From: Cercophora sp. LCS_1
Taxonomy: Eukaryota > Ascomycota > Sordariomycetes > Sordariales > Lasiosphaeriaceae
DNA length: 64,000 nucleotides
NCBI GenBank assembly: GCA_036250225.1
Contig: JAPZLL010000008.1
Span: 248,001 to 312,000 of the forward strand
Direction of reading: 5' to 3'
In this document: in pieces, positions 12,691 to 24,440 of the stretch
Position numbering within the stretch: the first letter of the stretch is position 1
Layout: every line of letters starts with the position of its first letter
Program-made: the position numbers and the translations under genes
The notes under the pieces: generated by a model
What the model was told of the DNA's origin: nothing
Databases searched by the model: none
What the model saw: only the letters and a program-made list of their open reading frames with translations

Positions 12691-15051
12691 GAAACGGCTA
12701 ACAAGAAAAAGAGAGAGAAAAAAAAAAAGATGACAATTGAGGGGGTGCTAGGATATTATTGTGAATAGCTGACGGGTTTACAGCGAAACGATCGACATGA
12801 AGGCCCAGAATTGGCAAGAGCGAGCGACGTTCAGCTCCGCGAGACACGCCGCGGGAGCCAAGGCTTTTTTACTCCATGACCAGGGGAGGGCACAGTTCGT
12901 TCCGGTTGAATTACAGGGGCTTGTCGCTGTCCCTGTCACAAGCGGCGGCATGTTCCATCACTGCGCTGCCGTGCTACGCGCGCTCTCGCTCGCTCGGTTG
13001 CTGGTATCATCTCCCGTGGTTTATGTGAGCCGGATAACAGAAAACAATTGGACGCCTCCCGCTTGACACTACCACGGCGCACTGCCTGCCTCAGTGGGAC
13101 TCGGCGGCGAGAATGCCCGGAAAGTTTGGAATCGCGCTTTCTGTCCAGACAGGTCTCGTCGCTTGATTGCTGTGCTGATCGCGACGGCACAGCCCGTTAG
13201 GGAATCTCGCTAGCTTTCTCTCGCTAGGTAGCGAGCCGCGGTGCTACGGAGTGCAACGGCGAACGGAATCCACCTCGGATTTCCCAAGCAGCGCGGAGTC
13301 ACGGCAGTTTGTCAATTCATTGGGTTTTCACAACCTGAGGAAAACTTCAATTCTAACGACTATGATGAGATAGATATGTAATGCTGAGAGGCGTTCGATG
13401 GAACTAGGCCAAGGCCTGGCAAACACATTGACTAAGCCTGTCATCCAATCTTCCGAAACGAGGATCAGTTACCGGTTCCCAGTAGGGCTGAAGGGGGGCA
13501 TGATGTTACGACAATGCCCAGGAACAGTCCAGTGCTTTGAGGCCCGCCCAGAAAAAAAAAAAGGCCGTGAACATCGGCCAAGAGATGGATAGCTTGTTCC
13601 TCTGTCCCTCCCCCAAAGTTCCCCTTCTTCCATCTTCTCGTCGCAAGATCGATCTGGGAACAGGATTTGTTGGGTGTGATCGATCAACTCCACTGACATG
13701 ACACTTTGGTCGCAAACCACTGCAGCTCCCTTCGTTTGCCTTGCATCGTTCCATCTTGTTGGAGCGGGCACTGATTGGGTCGTTCGGCGTTCGCCTTGGG
13801 TAAAGTCCAAGTGCAAGCCATGTCATTTTATCCTGTGCTGTCTGGTGCGAGCGTCGAACCACGCACCTCACCAAAGTTGGGGGCCTCCTGCAGTGTTTCA
13901 ATTGCGAAGGAGTTTGCTACGTACCGCACCCCCTTTTCCGCGTGCCGGGAAAGTCATTGCGTCGATGGGCTGTATTGTTGCGCGCTCTGCCAAAACACGC
14001 AAAATGGCTTGGGTTTCCCCAGGACAGCGCCATGTGTGTGGCCCATTGTGTGACCACGATATGGTGTTCGTGGAGTTGGTCTCGGCGGACCGTTCCACAC
14101 CACTTCGCACCGTCAGTGGCTGCTTGGCTGTTGGTGGCATTTCGCGGGGCAGAGAAAACTGGAATGGGTTTGCTCCCACATGGAAGGCGCCACAGGGGGG
14201 ACAATGGGTGCTGTTCCCCGCTAAATTCGATGGCCCATGCGACGATCGAGAAGCGTTCCGATGTCTCTCTGCCCCTCAATTTGACGCGCAACCTTGTTCT
14301 TTTCCCTTCGTCCCCCGCTGGCGCAAACGATGACTTGCAGAAGGATCCTCCCCAACAAGACGGCTCGCCAGACGAACCAAGGCCCAGTGCCGGACCTCAG
14401 GGCTGCTGGTCCGCTGCTTGCCGAGGACTTGGCTCGGCGACGAGTGTTCGAGGGGACACTGGTCGTGTAACCACACAAACCAAACATTTGCCCTATCTAC
14501 GCTCGACCGCTTCCCCCAGCCGCGGCAGCTGCGACAGTTGGTGTTTTGAGGAAGCCGTGGGTGATATTCCCAGCCGCTTCAACCGGGGGCGCAATTGATA
14601 GCCATGGCCCTGTGATTGTCGACTTCCTTGCGGTCCTGGTCCTGGGTTCTATTTTGTTTCAACGTTTCTTTCGACAGTCTGAACTTCAGCTCTCGAAATC
14701 CGATCCCCAAATCCTCCCTCCGCGATTATCTCCAGTCATCACATCACGAAAGCGGACACACACGCCCCGCGGGCTTAGTCACGGCCACTTATTTTTTTGG
14801 CCTTGGAAACAGCCCAAGTAACGTGCCGTGCTGTCGGTGGGCGGCGTCAGAAGCCAAACGAACGATCCTTCGGCCGTGTCGTTGAACGAACCTGGGCTGT
14901 CCTGGCAAACTTTGGTTTCCCCTTGTCACCTCCGGCGAATCCGCGGGGCGATCGATCGGCGTCCCAATTAGAGAAATATTTTTGAGTGAGCCGAAAGCAA
15001 GCAAGCAAGCAAGCAAGCAAGCGCCGGTCTCACAGCGTCCAATCGCCCGCG
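12691..15051. other. Divergent promoter region upstream of flbE and the type II membrane protein
   Basis: 2.36 kb without a recognisable gene. Several open frames of 200 or so codons occur (for example near 13.7-14.6 kb on both strands), but they are compositionally chance-like, overlap each other on opposite strands and have no recognisable motif. Probably regulatory DNA and the 5' leader of the developmental gene flbE. Confidence 0.5.
14997..15022. repeat. (GCAA)n microsatellite in the flbE leader
   Basis: About six and a half tandem copies of GCAA end 29 bases before the flbE start codon. They lie in the probable 5' leader rather than the reading frame, though the frame stays open through them (encoding KQASKQASK). 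Confidence 0.85.
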
Positions 15052-16125
15052 ATGCCCACGTACCTGTGCCACGGGTTCCGCTGGCAACGGCGGAGCATCC
15101 GGGTCTATGTGGTGGTGCAGAACCTGGACGATGCCTCGCCCGAGTGGATCATCCCTGCCAAAAGCGCATCGAGTATCCTCGAGTCCTTCTACAATCTGTT
15201 CGACTTTCTGCCCTACTGCAGTCCGACTGGACCGTTCAGCTCGCCGGTGGAAAGCGAAGATGAGAGCTACATCTTCCAGGGCACCACCGGGTCGGCGGCG
15301 CCTTCGGCCAACGGTCGCAGCCGGAGCCGGAGTGTAGCGGCGCAGAGCCACCGGAGCCGGTCGCAAAGCCAGAGCCAGAGCCAGCGCAGCCGCAGCCGCG
15401 GGCGCCAGACGGTGCAGTCGCAGCGGTCGCTCAACAACGACATCCACGCGGGCACCAGCGACGCCGACTACAAGGCGCAGGACTGGTCGGTGGTCAAGGT
15501 GCTGGAGGAGTACGACCCGCTGAACCTGAGCGAGGTGTCTCGGCCTTACGCGTACGTGGCCGACTATGTGGTCAAGGTGGACCTGTCGGTGTCGATCGCC
15601 GAAGAGATGCAGCGGTACGAGGAGCGCGTCAAGGCGGATCGGGACCCGCCGATGATGGGCCACGCGAGCGACGAGACGGGGCGCAAAAAAGGCAACAAGC
15701 GGACGGGGTGGTTCGAGAAGCTGCGCGACCAGCTGCAGCGCGGCGAGGACATACGCTGGTACGTTGTCGTCAACGGCGACGAGGTACGCGACTGGCCCGA
15801 TGAGCCCGAGCGGCGCTACAAGGAGCCGGCGGTGCGGCCTGCGCCGACGCCGCAGCAGAAGCAGCACCACATGCAGTACATGCACCAGCAGCAGATCTTT
15901 GACAATAACGACCGCCACCACAAGAAGCAAGGCTCGGGCGACACTTCGCGGCCACCATTCAGGGCTGGGGACAGACGGCCGACGGTGCCGGAGAAGGACT
16001 TGCCGGTAATACGGCCTAAGATGTCGATGGACGGGTATGCGCTGCGGCCAAAAACGCCGAAAGGAGGTGGGCTCAGGAGGCTGTTTGGGCGGAGCAGGCC
16101 AGAGGAGACGTCGTATTCCCCATGA
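15052..16125 (+). CDS. flbE: Developmental regulator FlbE
   Basis: Orthologue of Aspergillus FlbE, an upstream activator of asexual sporulation that works with FlbB at the hyphal tip. Single exon, 357 residues. The N-terminus matches the family: MPTYLCHGFRWQRRSIR, then VVVQNLDDASPEWIIP. A second conserved block follows with LEEYDPLNL and SRPYAYVADYVVKV, then the segment WYVVVNGDEVRDWP, and a basic tail GLRRLFGRSRPEE resembling the C-terminal FFGR of the family. Between the conserved blocks lies an inserted low-complexity stretch rich in Arg-Ser and Gln-Ser (about residues 85-125), and a Gln/His/Met-rich segment sits near residue 270, so the protein is longer than I remember for the Aspergillus one. 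I chose the ATG at 15052 because the family begins with this motif; an in-frame ATG at 14986 would add 22 residues encoded mostly by the GCAA repeat. Confidence 0.88.
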   Translation: MPTYLCHGFRWQRRSIRVYVVVQNLDDASPEWIIPAKSASSILESFYNLFDFLPYCSPTGPFSSPVESEDESYIFQGTTGSAAPSANGRSRSRSVAAQSHRSRSQSQSQSQRSRSRGRQTVQSQRSLNNDIHAGTSDADYKAQDWSVVKVLEEYDPLNLSEVSRPYAYVADYVVKVDLSVSIAEEMQRYEERVKADRDPPMMGHASDETGRKKGNKRTGWFEKLRDQLQRGEDIRWYVVVNGDEVRDWPDEPERRYKEPAVRPAPTPQQKQHHMQYMHQQQIFDNNDRHHKKQGSGDTSRPPFRAGDRRPTVPEKDLPVIRPKMSMDGYALRPKTPKGGGLRRLFGRSRPEETSYSP

Positions 16126-16464
16126 CAGAATCAGTGCTATTCCCGCGCAACAAAAGACGAAAGAATGGACTAGATATATAAAAACTATTGTCAGAATTTC
16201 CACCGATCAGCTCAGCCCGTATTTATTTCAGCGGCATGAACAAACAAGGGGTTGGATCAGTCAGTTTGGATCAAAGCGTTTCTTTGCTAGTATTCCAAAT
16301 ATCGAGTTTCACATGATCCTTTGCCCCTTTCACCAATTCCTTTGCATGGCGCATTCCGTTCCCGTCTTTTACGAACCCCTCACGAATCCAGTCCATAAGA
16401 TGCATCCAGCACCCTTCTGTTTACCTCCCTTTTATATACACCCATCACTCTCCTCATGTTAATG
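16126..16464. other. Convergent 3' region between flbE and the next gene
   Basis: About 340 bases between two stop codons facing each other. A/T-richer than the coding flanks; presumably two 3' UTRs. No gene seen. Confidence 0.6.
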
Positions 16465-17082
16465 TCACAAAACCCTAACAAACTCCCACCTCGCCTCTTT
16501 ATCGCATCCCAACCTCAACCCCCCATCCTCCCCAAGCCCAACCTTCTCCATCTCCTGCGCCACACAATTCGCATTCAACAACACGTACCCACCCTCCGGA
16601 TGTCGCCTCGCACAGAAATACTCCCACCAGCGATGATGCCCCGCCATAGCTTCGATCCCACCACCAAAGTTTCGACCTAGGTATGTTCCTGATGCGCAGT
16701 TGCGTAGTCCCAAGTATCCGACCGTTTCGGTCACGGCCCAGTGCCAGTTGCCTGTGTGGCTTGGTAGGGTCGGCGGTGAGGGTGGGACGAGGATTGGTTT
16801 ACCGTTGCTGAGACATAGGGCGCGGTGGGTTGGGAGGTGGAGGAGGATGTAAGTTTGGCCTGGCCAGGGGGTGGCGTCTCGGGTTAGGAGGGGGTGGGGG
16901 TGGGACCAGAAGACAGATGGGGACGGAGAGGGAGAAGGTGGACGGGAAGAGGCGTCTGTAAATGGTGTTGTCGTTGTGAAGGAGGAGGAGTCGGGGATAC
17001 CGTCGTCTTCGTCAGAGGGGAGGGGTTTTCCGGGATGGTTTTCGGGGTGGTTTTCGGGGGATGGGAGATGAAGGTTCGTCAT
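16465..17082 (-). CDS. Conserved fungal protein of unknown function
   Basis: Single-exon frame of 205 residues from the ATG at 17082 (MTNLHLPSPEN); an in-frame ATG at 17145 would add 21 residues. The first 80 residues are Pro/Ser/Thr/Asp-rich and probably disordered. The C-terminal 120 residues form a globular domain rich in Trp, Gly and His with motifs TYILLHLPTHRAL, GLRNCASGTYLGRN, HHRWWEYFCARRHPEGGY and a terminal WEFVRVL. The spaced Gly/Trp blocks suggest a beta-trefoil-like (ricin- or fascin-type) fold, but that is an impression from pattern only. No signal peptide or membrane segment is seen. I do not know the function. Confidence 0.7.
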   Translation of the reverse strand: MTNLHLPSPENHPENHPGKPLPSDEDDGIPDSSSFTTTTPFTDASSRPPSPSPSPSVFWSHPHPLLTRDATPWPGQTYILLHLPTHRALCLSNGKPILVPPSPPTLPSHTGNWHWAVTETVGYLGLRNCASGTYLGRNFGGGIEAMAGHHRWWEYFCARRHPEGGYVLLNANCVAQEMEKVGLGEDGGLRLGCDKEARWEFVRVL

Positions 17083-17914
17083 GGCAGTCAATAGCTGGAG
17101 GTAGGTATTTTTTGATTCTTTGCTGGTCGTTAAATTCCAAATCATGTATTGGAGAAAGGCACAGGGCTTGTATTATAAGCCGTTGGCGCCAGACGTTGTC
17201 AAATCATGCCCGACTCGGGGCTTGATTGGCACCCCTGGCCCAGCGGGCGGCCTTGATATGCAATACCCAAAGGCGGGCCAGAAAACACCACCAGACGCCT
17301 CCTTCGCGATTTAATCTCGGCCACCAGGCCCACGGAGGGCGCTGTCGAGGCCGCGGCTTCGTGATAGTTTAGCAAGCGGCGCCACGGATCAAGTTTCGAG
17401 ACTTCTCCCAGCTGCCGATCTACTGTAAGCCGACGCTTTCCCGTTTTGTTGGTTTTGGCGTATATTTTTTCTGCTAGAAACGGCTCTCCCCTGACCAGAA
17501 CCTTAATTGTCTAAAGGCAGCCAGCAGGAATAAAATTTCATTACCGAGCGACAGCTACCTGGTGATACTTTTACCTCGCCGTCAAATTATTTCGGGCAAG
17601 ACGGCAGGAGAGAACTTCAAGATGCGACGGTAAGATGCGACGGCAAGACAAATAGTTAGGGCGGGCTGGATCTCCACGACCGTCACAAAAACCTACTATA
17701 CATAGGTATTTGGCATTCAGAGTCACGAGTAGCTTCAAAGCTCGTTGTGGGCAACAACAACAACAACTGGGAAGATGGTCAAGAACGTTGGTGATTGAAA
17801 GACTGTTTTTGTAGCCAAATACTAGCGCTATAAGGTCAATCTACAAGTAGCGCGAGGTATGAGGGAGGGTTTGTTTCGCCAGGAGTGGGTTGGGTGCACG
17901 CAGCATCGCTCTTC
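17083..17914. other. Intergenic region, no gene recognised
   Basis: Upstream DNA of the gene ending at 16465, abutting the 3' end of the SH3-domain gene. It includes a short CAA repeat near 17755. No convincing frame or RNA gene. Confidence 0.5.
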
Positions 17915-20347
17915 CTAATAAACACTCGGCCCTCCAGCCCTCGGCATGCCCAGGTCACCACTATGAATACTCGCCGACCCACTGACACTCCCCCTCCCAC
18001 TACTCTCCCTCCTCTTCACTCTCAGCCTCGCAAACATCCCCCCCTTTTCCTTCTCGGTACTATACACACTACTGGCCCCCGGGCTCCGGACCACGTCCAC
18101 CAAACTCCCAACCTCAACCCAGTCCTTGGGGAATATCCCCCATTTTCCCTTGGCATTAACCCCCGACCAACACCAAAACCCCTTATCAGGATCTAATAAC
18201 ATGTCAGCAACACACTCCCATCCCCCCGGAAGTGACAACTTACAGCTAACGCCAGTAATAACCTCCCCCCTATCAAACTTGAGCCACTGCGTCCCATCGC
18301 CATTCTTCTCCTCATACTTTGGATTCCTCTTCCACTTGGAAACAACAGTGAGTCCACTCGTCGCACTCATGGCCTGCATCTTCAACACCGCATTCTTCTC
18401 GGGTGGTTGAAGACGGATATACTCCATCGGGAACACCGCCTTGGTATTATCACCCCACCCCGACGCCCACTCGCCTTTGTAATGCTCTGGAAACTCCAAG
18501 CCCACCAGCTTGGCACCGGCCGCAAACTGTAACACGGGCGCTCTGTCTGGCGAGAAGCGCAACATCCCATGCACCGGGCGGAAACTCTCAGACGCGATAG
18601 CTGTTGGCAGCTGCGCGAGGTCCGATGGTGTCTTGGACTTGGTCGGTGGACTAGGGAAGTGCAAATCGAAATTATTCTGATTTTCAGCCGGGATCGTTGG
18701 CCCATCGATAACCGTCACACCCGGGGCGGTAGGGAATGGGCGCGGATGGCGAGCTAGGTGGGCGAAGAGCTGTTTCTGGGAGAAAAAGACGGTGGCATCT
18801 GTCTCCTCGGTTGTTTTCCCGGAGTGAACGCAGAATACGCAGGCGTAGAGCTGTTCGTCGATGTGGCGAGCAGGTAAGTGGCTCTTAAACAGGATGCGGA
18901 GACGAAAGGAGACGCCGCCCGTTTTGTAGCTCGCGTTGCTGTGGCCGTGGAGGTCGTCCTCGACGGGCTTCCAGTCGAGTTGGAACATGCAGTGCTTGCA
19001 TTTGGCCTTGACGGAGAAACCGTTGCCCATGAGGCCTACCGGCTGTTTGACCTGTTTGACGCCGAGGTTGCCGCGTATGATCTCGTTGGCGCCGTCGCAG
19101 AAGCCTTTGAATTGGTGGAAGGAGCTAGCGGGGGTGATGCTGCAGTCTGGGGAGCGGACGGCTGTTTGGGCGAGTTCGAGGCTGGTTGGCTCTGGTTCTT
19201 CTGTCACGGGGATGAGGCCCTCGTCGAATCGTTGGATATTGGTTTCGAGGCCGGCTTGCTCAGCTTGTTGTCGGCTTTTGGGTCGGAGTGGAAGGATCGG
19301 GGACAATGTCGGGCTCGAGTACGATGTCGCCGGAGAGGGAAAGTTGTTGGTTTCCTGGTTCTGGTCTAATCGTGAAGGAGCGCGACTGGTAGGTTCTGTG
19401 ATACCGCTGATGCCGCTGTCTCGAATATGACGACCGGATTTCGAGCTCCCAACGGAGCTCCCGTGTGAGAGCCTGGGTGAGTTGAATCCGAGTGTCTCAG
19501 ACGAAGCGCTCGATGGGGAGGTGACGGATAGAAACGATTGGTGAGTTCGTGGCGACGAAGAAACCGAATCGGGCGTGGGCTCTTTTGTCTTCGGTATCAA
19601 GGGTTCATATACCGAGCGATTATCCCAGGTCGGAGAACCCCAACTCTGACCTTCATAGTCCCCGACGTCCGAATTGGCAACTCGAGGCCGGCGGTCTATG
19701 CCATCTGCTTCTTCGGAGTTCAAAACCGACGAGAACGTTTCATCTCGCCTCCAGGGGTTAATCGGTGGCTCTATCGGAGGAGGCGTATCCTGCGTTAGAA
19801 TGATCTCAGGCTCAACCGGCAGCGCCTGCTTCGGTAGCCCTTGCGAAGTACCTGGCCTCGATGCCTCGATGGGCGATACAAGATGTAGTTGAACACGCTC
19901 CAGTTTCATCCGCACAATGATATCTGCCGTTCGCAGAGCTGCTGTTCGCAACAGGGTCTGCAGCCTAGAGTATACCTCGACGTCAAACCCATCAGCCTCA
20001 ATCGCATCGTCCAAGTCCCACAATAAGTCGTTGAGCTGCTCCCTGAAACTCGATATCTCATCTGCATCATCATCATCATCAGCAATCATCCCTCAGCAAC
20101 TCAAAGGATACCCACCATTCTCCTTGAGAGCATCAACAAAGTTAACCCCACACTCTTCCAACTGTCTCCTACAAACAGGTTCAATCTTCTTCAACGCTCG
20201 CTCGCCATTGCTCAGCAACCCCTGCGCTGCCTTGAGCATAGGCTGAGACCCCGCGGCCTTTGCATTGTCGACGGCAATCGTACCCTTGGCAACCACATCA
20301 CAAAAGGGAGAGAGAACGAGATGTTGCACGTCGTCATTCATATTCAT
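17915..20347 (-). CDS. Large fungal protein with SH3-like domains and a degenerate zinc finger
   Basis: Predicted 775-residue protein. Minus-strand exons: 20347-20116, 20061-18244, 18192-17915. The second intron (GTAAGT..TTATTAG, 51 bases) restores a clean SH3 core reading VITGVS-YPDKGFWCWSGVN then GKWGIFPKDWVEVG; without it 17 intron-encoded residues would interrupt the domain. Order: helical N-terminus (about 1-130, with ALKENDEISSFREQLNDLL across the first splice); long Ser/Pro/Thr-rich disordered region with a NFPSP motif; a Cys/His region with KCKHC and YACVFC...HLARH resembling an imperfect C2H2 finger; an SH3-like segment containing KGEWASGWGDNTKAVFP; and the terminal SH3. A scaffold role in signalling or polarity is inference. 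The start could also be the ATG two codons later. Confidence 0.8.
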
Positions 20348-21388
20348 CTCCTCTTTCAATGTCAATGGTCCACTTGGAAAAATACCGCCGAAAGACACTC
20401 GTCCCAAGGGCCCAGGAAAATATCATAAACAAGTACAACGTTAGTTTCAAGGAGAAGAAGAATAAGAGAAAAAGAAAGAAAGAAAGAAAGAAAGAAAGAA
20501 AAAAGGGAGCGAGAAAAATCCTCAAGGCTAAAGTGCAAGTAAGCAGGCAGCCCTCAACCCAAGGGACTCGCTGACGCCGCGAGGACGCCGCAAGGATGGA
20601 TGCATCTACCGTACGACAAGGCATTCCGCTGCAGGCAAAAAAAGAGCGAAGCGCCGAGGTCCATGTTCCACGTCGTTTTCCCCCCTCAATCCTCAATTGA
20701 CGGGAAGGCTCTCGGTGACGTGGGACGGCTTCGAGGCTGTGCAACATTGCTTTGCAGTGCAGTGATAAGCCACCTTCCCCGGCAGGCCAGCCGGTCCTCA
20801 CCTTGTTTCTTGTTTGTCGAGTCCGAGGATGGCACAATACATAAAGCACATGCATCTGCAGCCAAGAGAATAAAATGGCTAGACTGGCAGAAAGATGAAG
20901 ACATTCAAAGCGTGGATCGTGGGGATGCAACAAGATAGCGGGGTGTGCATTTGTCGGTCACCAAAAACGTGGCTGCAGTTGTTGCGCCTTGTGATGGAGT
21001 TGACGGCCCGTAGCCTTGCGTTCGGTGTCGGCCATGCCCCAACTGACACCGAGCTCGTTGGCGTCCAAGGCAGACCGCAACCCAACTCGGTTAATAAGTC
21101 GAGATAACAAAAGATATTGACAAGAAATGACAAGAAATGATAACTGCCGGCCGAACCGACCCGGAAGAATTGTATGGAGGATCGGATCGTTTCAAGGGTA
21201 GCAACGTCCCGTCTGCAGGTTGGATTGCTGAGCCTTTCAACTTAATGTGGTAAAAATGGAAGCTACGACTTATACTTGAATCCCTGATCCCAATCTGCCC
21301 GCTAGTTGCCTGCTCTGCTTGTACCCGCAATTATCTGGATCAAACATGGATGCGCCTTTGAAAATGATTTCTTCGTCCAGTGGCCATT
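20348..21388. other. Intergenic region upstream of the SH3-domain gene
   Basis: About 1 kb holding the promoter of the minus-strand SH3-domain gene and the 3' flank of the anoctamin gene. It has a purine-rich AAAG repeat near 20469. No gene recognised. Confidence 0.5.
20469..20504. repeat. (AAAG)n microsatellite
   Basis: Tandem AAAG units forming an uninterrupted purine tract of about 36 bases, roughly 120 bases upstream of the SH3-domain gene's start codon. Confidence 0.85.
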
Positions 21389-23777
21389 TTACTTCTTTGC
21401 CTTAGTCTGGTTTGCCGTCGAAATCTGCACCATGTTAGCCACCATTTGATCCTGAAACACATAAACTTACCTCTTCAATAAGATGCCGTCCAATCTGGAT
21501 CGTCTCCCCTGCTCCTCGTTGTCTCTGCCAAAACTGCTGTTCTTGGCCGATTGCGCCTTTGACGGAAAGAAGCCTGGCCTCTTCTTCCAGGGCCTCCCTG
21601 GTGATCTTCTCACCCCCGCTGTTTCCAGGCCCATGAGCCTCGTCGCTGATATCCTGACCGAAAGTCTGCTCCAGCAACTGCTTCCTCATCGCGAATCTCT
21701 CGGCTCTCTCCTTCTGCAACCCGGGGTTGTCGAGCTTCTGAACAATGCCGCGCACGACAAGTTGCACAACAAGGTACAAATGCTCAGAAAACAGGATCGA
21801 AAGCAACAACGCCCAGCCCGTAATGTCCCTTGGATGTCCATTCGGCCCACTCTTGTCCTTGAAGAGGAAGACAATCGCAGCGCTCGTGACGCTTCCGAAC
21901 CACGACAAGAACCCAAGCGAGTTAAGCCAGGGCCCGATTGAATCGGCGCGCCACGGAATAGGGCGCTGGCAGCTGATAGCAATCTTCATCGCGTCGGAAC
22001 GAGCCTCAACCCAGTTGTTGACAAGGAACGAGCACGCTGTGAGAGGCCAGATCACGGAGAACAGAGACAGGTAGCCGAACTGGATCACCATCTCACGGTA
22101 GTCAACCGTGACATCGTACTGGTCAAGTTCCGCCTCGTCCCTCACTCTCTTCAGGAACGCATGCTCCTCGGGAACGTCCTTGATGCTGCTTCCGTTCTTA
22201 TCGGACAGTTCAGAGACCTTCTCGACCGTCTTGGTGACCCGGCGCTTGGCGTACGGCACAATGACCTCAGTGGCGAAGTTGACGACCTGAGCCGTCACCG
22301 TGAAGTAAATGATTTGCTTGGTGAGTCTATCGGGGTTGATCTCCCAGCTCTTGGTGGGAAGGGCCTTGCCTTCGGTGGTGAACTTTTGGGCCGTGGCCTG
22401 GAAGAAGTCAAGGTAGGGAACCAAGATTTGCCCAAAAGGAACGTAAACGAAGGCTGTAAGGAAGATGCCCAGGTACGAGGTGATAAAGTTGAGCACAAAA
22501 ATCTTTTGAACGAACGAGGCTTGATGGGCTGGTTGTTGTTAGTAGTCGCCTTGAAATAGGGCTCGAGCACGTACAGTCACGAGTCTCATAATTCTCAATC
22601 TCCGTCAACCGTTCAGCCAGACGCGTAAGCAGCGTAGAAAAGGTCGGCATAAAGATGGTCAAGATGATAGTAGGGAGGAAAGTCTGTCATGTTAGAGGGA
22701 ACATTTCCAGATAGAACACACAACTCACCAGATATTGCTTGAACGGTCCGGTGTAGACCTCGGTGATGAAGATCTCGATCGAAAAGCATCCCAGGATTAA
22801 CCCTCCCAAGACAACGACACATGCCAAAGCAAACGGAATCTGCAGCAACTGTCTTGACAGCCTCTTGAAAGGCGAATAGACCTTGATAATCTCACCAGTC
22901 ACCGGGTCCTGCGCCTCCCTCTCAAACTTGAACTGGGGCCTCGGGTGCTGGATCTTGCTCACGCCCCTGACACCCCATCGCACAGCCAAGTCGACCTCCT
23001 TGGCCTTCCAGTGCTCAAAGAACACCACGGACCACAAACAATTCACCACAGCGTAGAACCACGAAAACTGACCCAGCACCAACCACGCGCCGAACCCAAA
23101 CGCAGCAGGGAACAGCAAAAAGGCGAAATACGACTGCAAAAACGCAAAGTAAAACGCGACCCTCTCCCCGAAGCGATCCCGGATCTGGTTGATATCATCA
23201 TCATTCAGATAATACTTTGTACTCCACTGCTTGATCCACTGCCTGTTGAAATCGTGATCATGCAGAGGGAACACGGACGCGACATATTTCCACTGTCCGA
23301 CCTTGGGCGTGACACCTGCGCCACCCTCATTCTTGGGCTTGGTGATGAGCAGATAGGCGAGACGGAGCCGCTCGGCCTCGGTGACGGGTTCGTCCTCGAA
23401 ATACTTGGCGAGGTCCTGGTTGGGCGCTGCGGCGCGCACGCCGTACAGCCAGTCCTGGAGGCGGTAGCGGTAGACTTGGTCTCGGAGAAGCTTTTCGGAG
23501 GCGATCTTGACGAAGACGAGGAGCGAGGACTTGCCGCCGTCGCGGACTTCGGTCGCGAAGCCGACGGACGTGAGGGCATCGACCAGCTGGACGAACGAGG
23601 CCTCCGCTTCGGTGGCTTCCGGTTTGGAAGGGGGGATTTTGTAGTGGATTACATAGTCGACGCTGTTTTTTGCTTATTAGAACAACATTCCGAGATTTTG
23701 GCTAAGGTTTTGTGGGTTAAGGGGGAGGCGCACTCGAGGTTGGACTTGAGTCCGGGGGAGTCTTTGTGCCCCGCCAT
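21389..23777 (-). CDS. IST2: Anoctamin/TMEM16-family membrane protein (Ist2-like)
   Basis: Multi-pass protein of the anoctamin family; the yeast relative Ist2 tethers cortical ER to the plasma membrane, while other members are ion channels or lipid scramblases. Five exons on the minus strand: 23777-23734, 23662-22729, 22683-22575, 22528-21471, 21424-21389, giving 726 residues. The protein starts MAGHKDSPGLKSNL and continues into DYVIHYKIPPSKPEA. An N-terminal cytosolic domain (about 1-200) ends before the first membrane helices (LQSYFAFLLFPAAFGFGAWL). Family signatures include FGERVAFYFAFLQ, VVFFEHWKAKE, and the block KIFVLNFITSYLGIFLTAFV across the third splice. The last exon encodes only 11 residues ending KAKK. 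All splice phases agree. Whether it conducts ions, scrambles lipids or only tethers cannot be decided from sequence. Confidence 0.92.
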
Positions 23778-24440
23778 GGCGGTGACGAAACAGCGCAGCT
23801 GGGGTTATGTCTCGACTCGAATGCGAAAGAGATGTGTATCAGGAGCGATTGTATTTGGAACACCAGATAGTAGCTCAAAATGCCCTCAGAAACAGAATCT
23901 CATGAGGGATATTCAAAGGTGAAAGCGGGAACCCTGGAAAGGTCGGAGAAGAGATCGACGTCACCAAGCATCCAGGATGTCGTCGCTGTAACCCAACCAA
24001 GATCCCGACCGCTGGCCTGTGCTTCTTTCAGCTCCCATCGATCGGGGTGGGCCGATTAGCGGCCGTGCCAAGCTTTCGTCATTGGGTTCGGCTCGGGAAG
24101 CCCGTGAGTTGCTCTCGTTTTACTGTCGAGAAGCATCAAATGTATTACTTCGAAGCTTCACTTAAAGGACAATAGAGTGCTTATGGCGCAGTCGTCTTTT
24201 CTGTCTGTGCCTTGCCCGAAGCTTGGGGCAGGGCATGGATGACAAGTGCGCCGGCAGTTCGGCAGGTGGGTCGTACCGCTGTCATCACAGCCCGCGGGAA
24301 AGGGAAGGTACAGCTGGCTGCACGCCGTCGTCAACACCATCACGACTGGTACCAGCCCATAAAACGAGAGAGAGATTCTTCCTCGCATCCAGAGCCAAAG
24401 CCCAAGAGTGCAATGAAAAATGAGAGAAAAGGGTTCGCGT
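23778..24440. other. Anoctamin promoter and U2 downstream flank
   Basis: About 660 bases between the start of the anoctamin gene and the 3' end of the U2 gene on the same strand. No protein gene seen. Confidence 0.55.

Noticed and set aside
13698..14598. Two overlapping plus-strand frames of about 210 codons, with antisense frames, upstream of flbE
   Set aside because: They overlap in different frames and strands, have no recognisable motif or splice structure, and look like chance openness in GC-rich DNA.
14968..16203. A 411-codon open frame antisense to flbE
   Set aside because: It is an Arg/Leu/Val/His-rich mirror of the GC-rich flbE frame, without domain motifs; flbE itself is clearly homologous to a known family.
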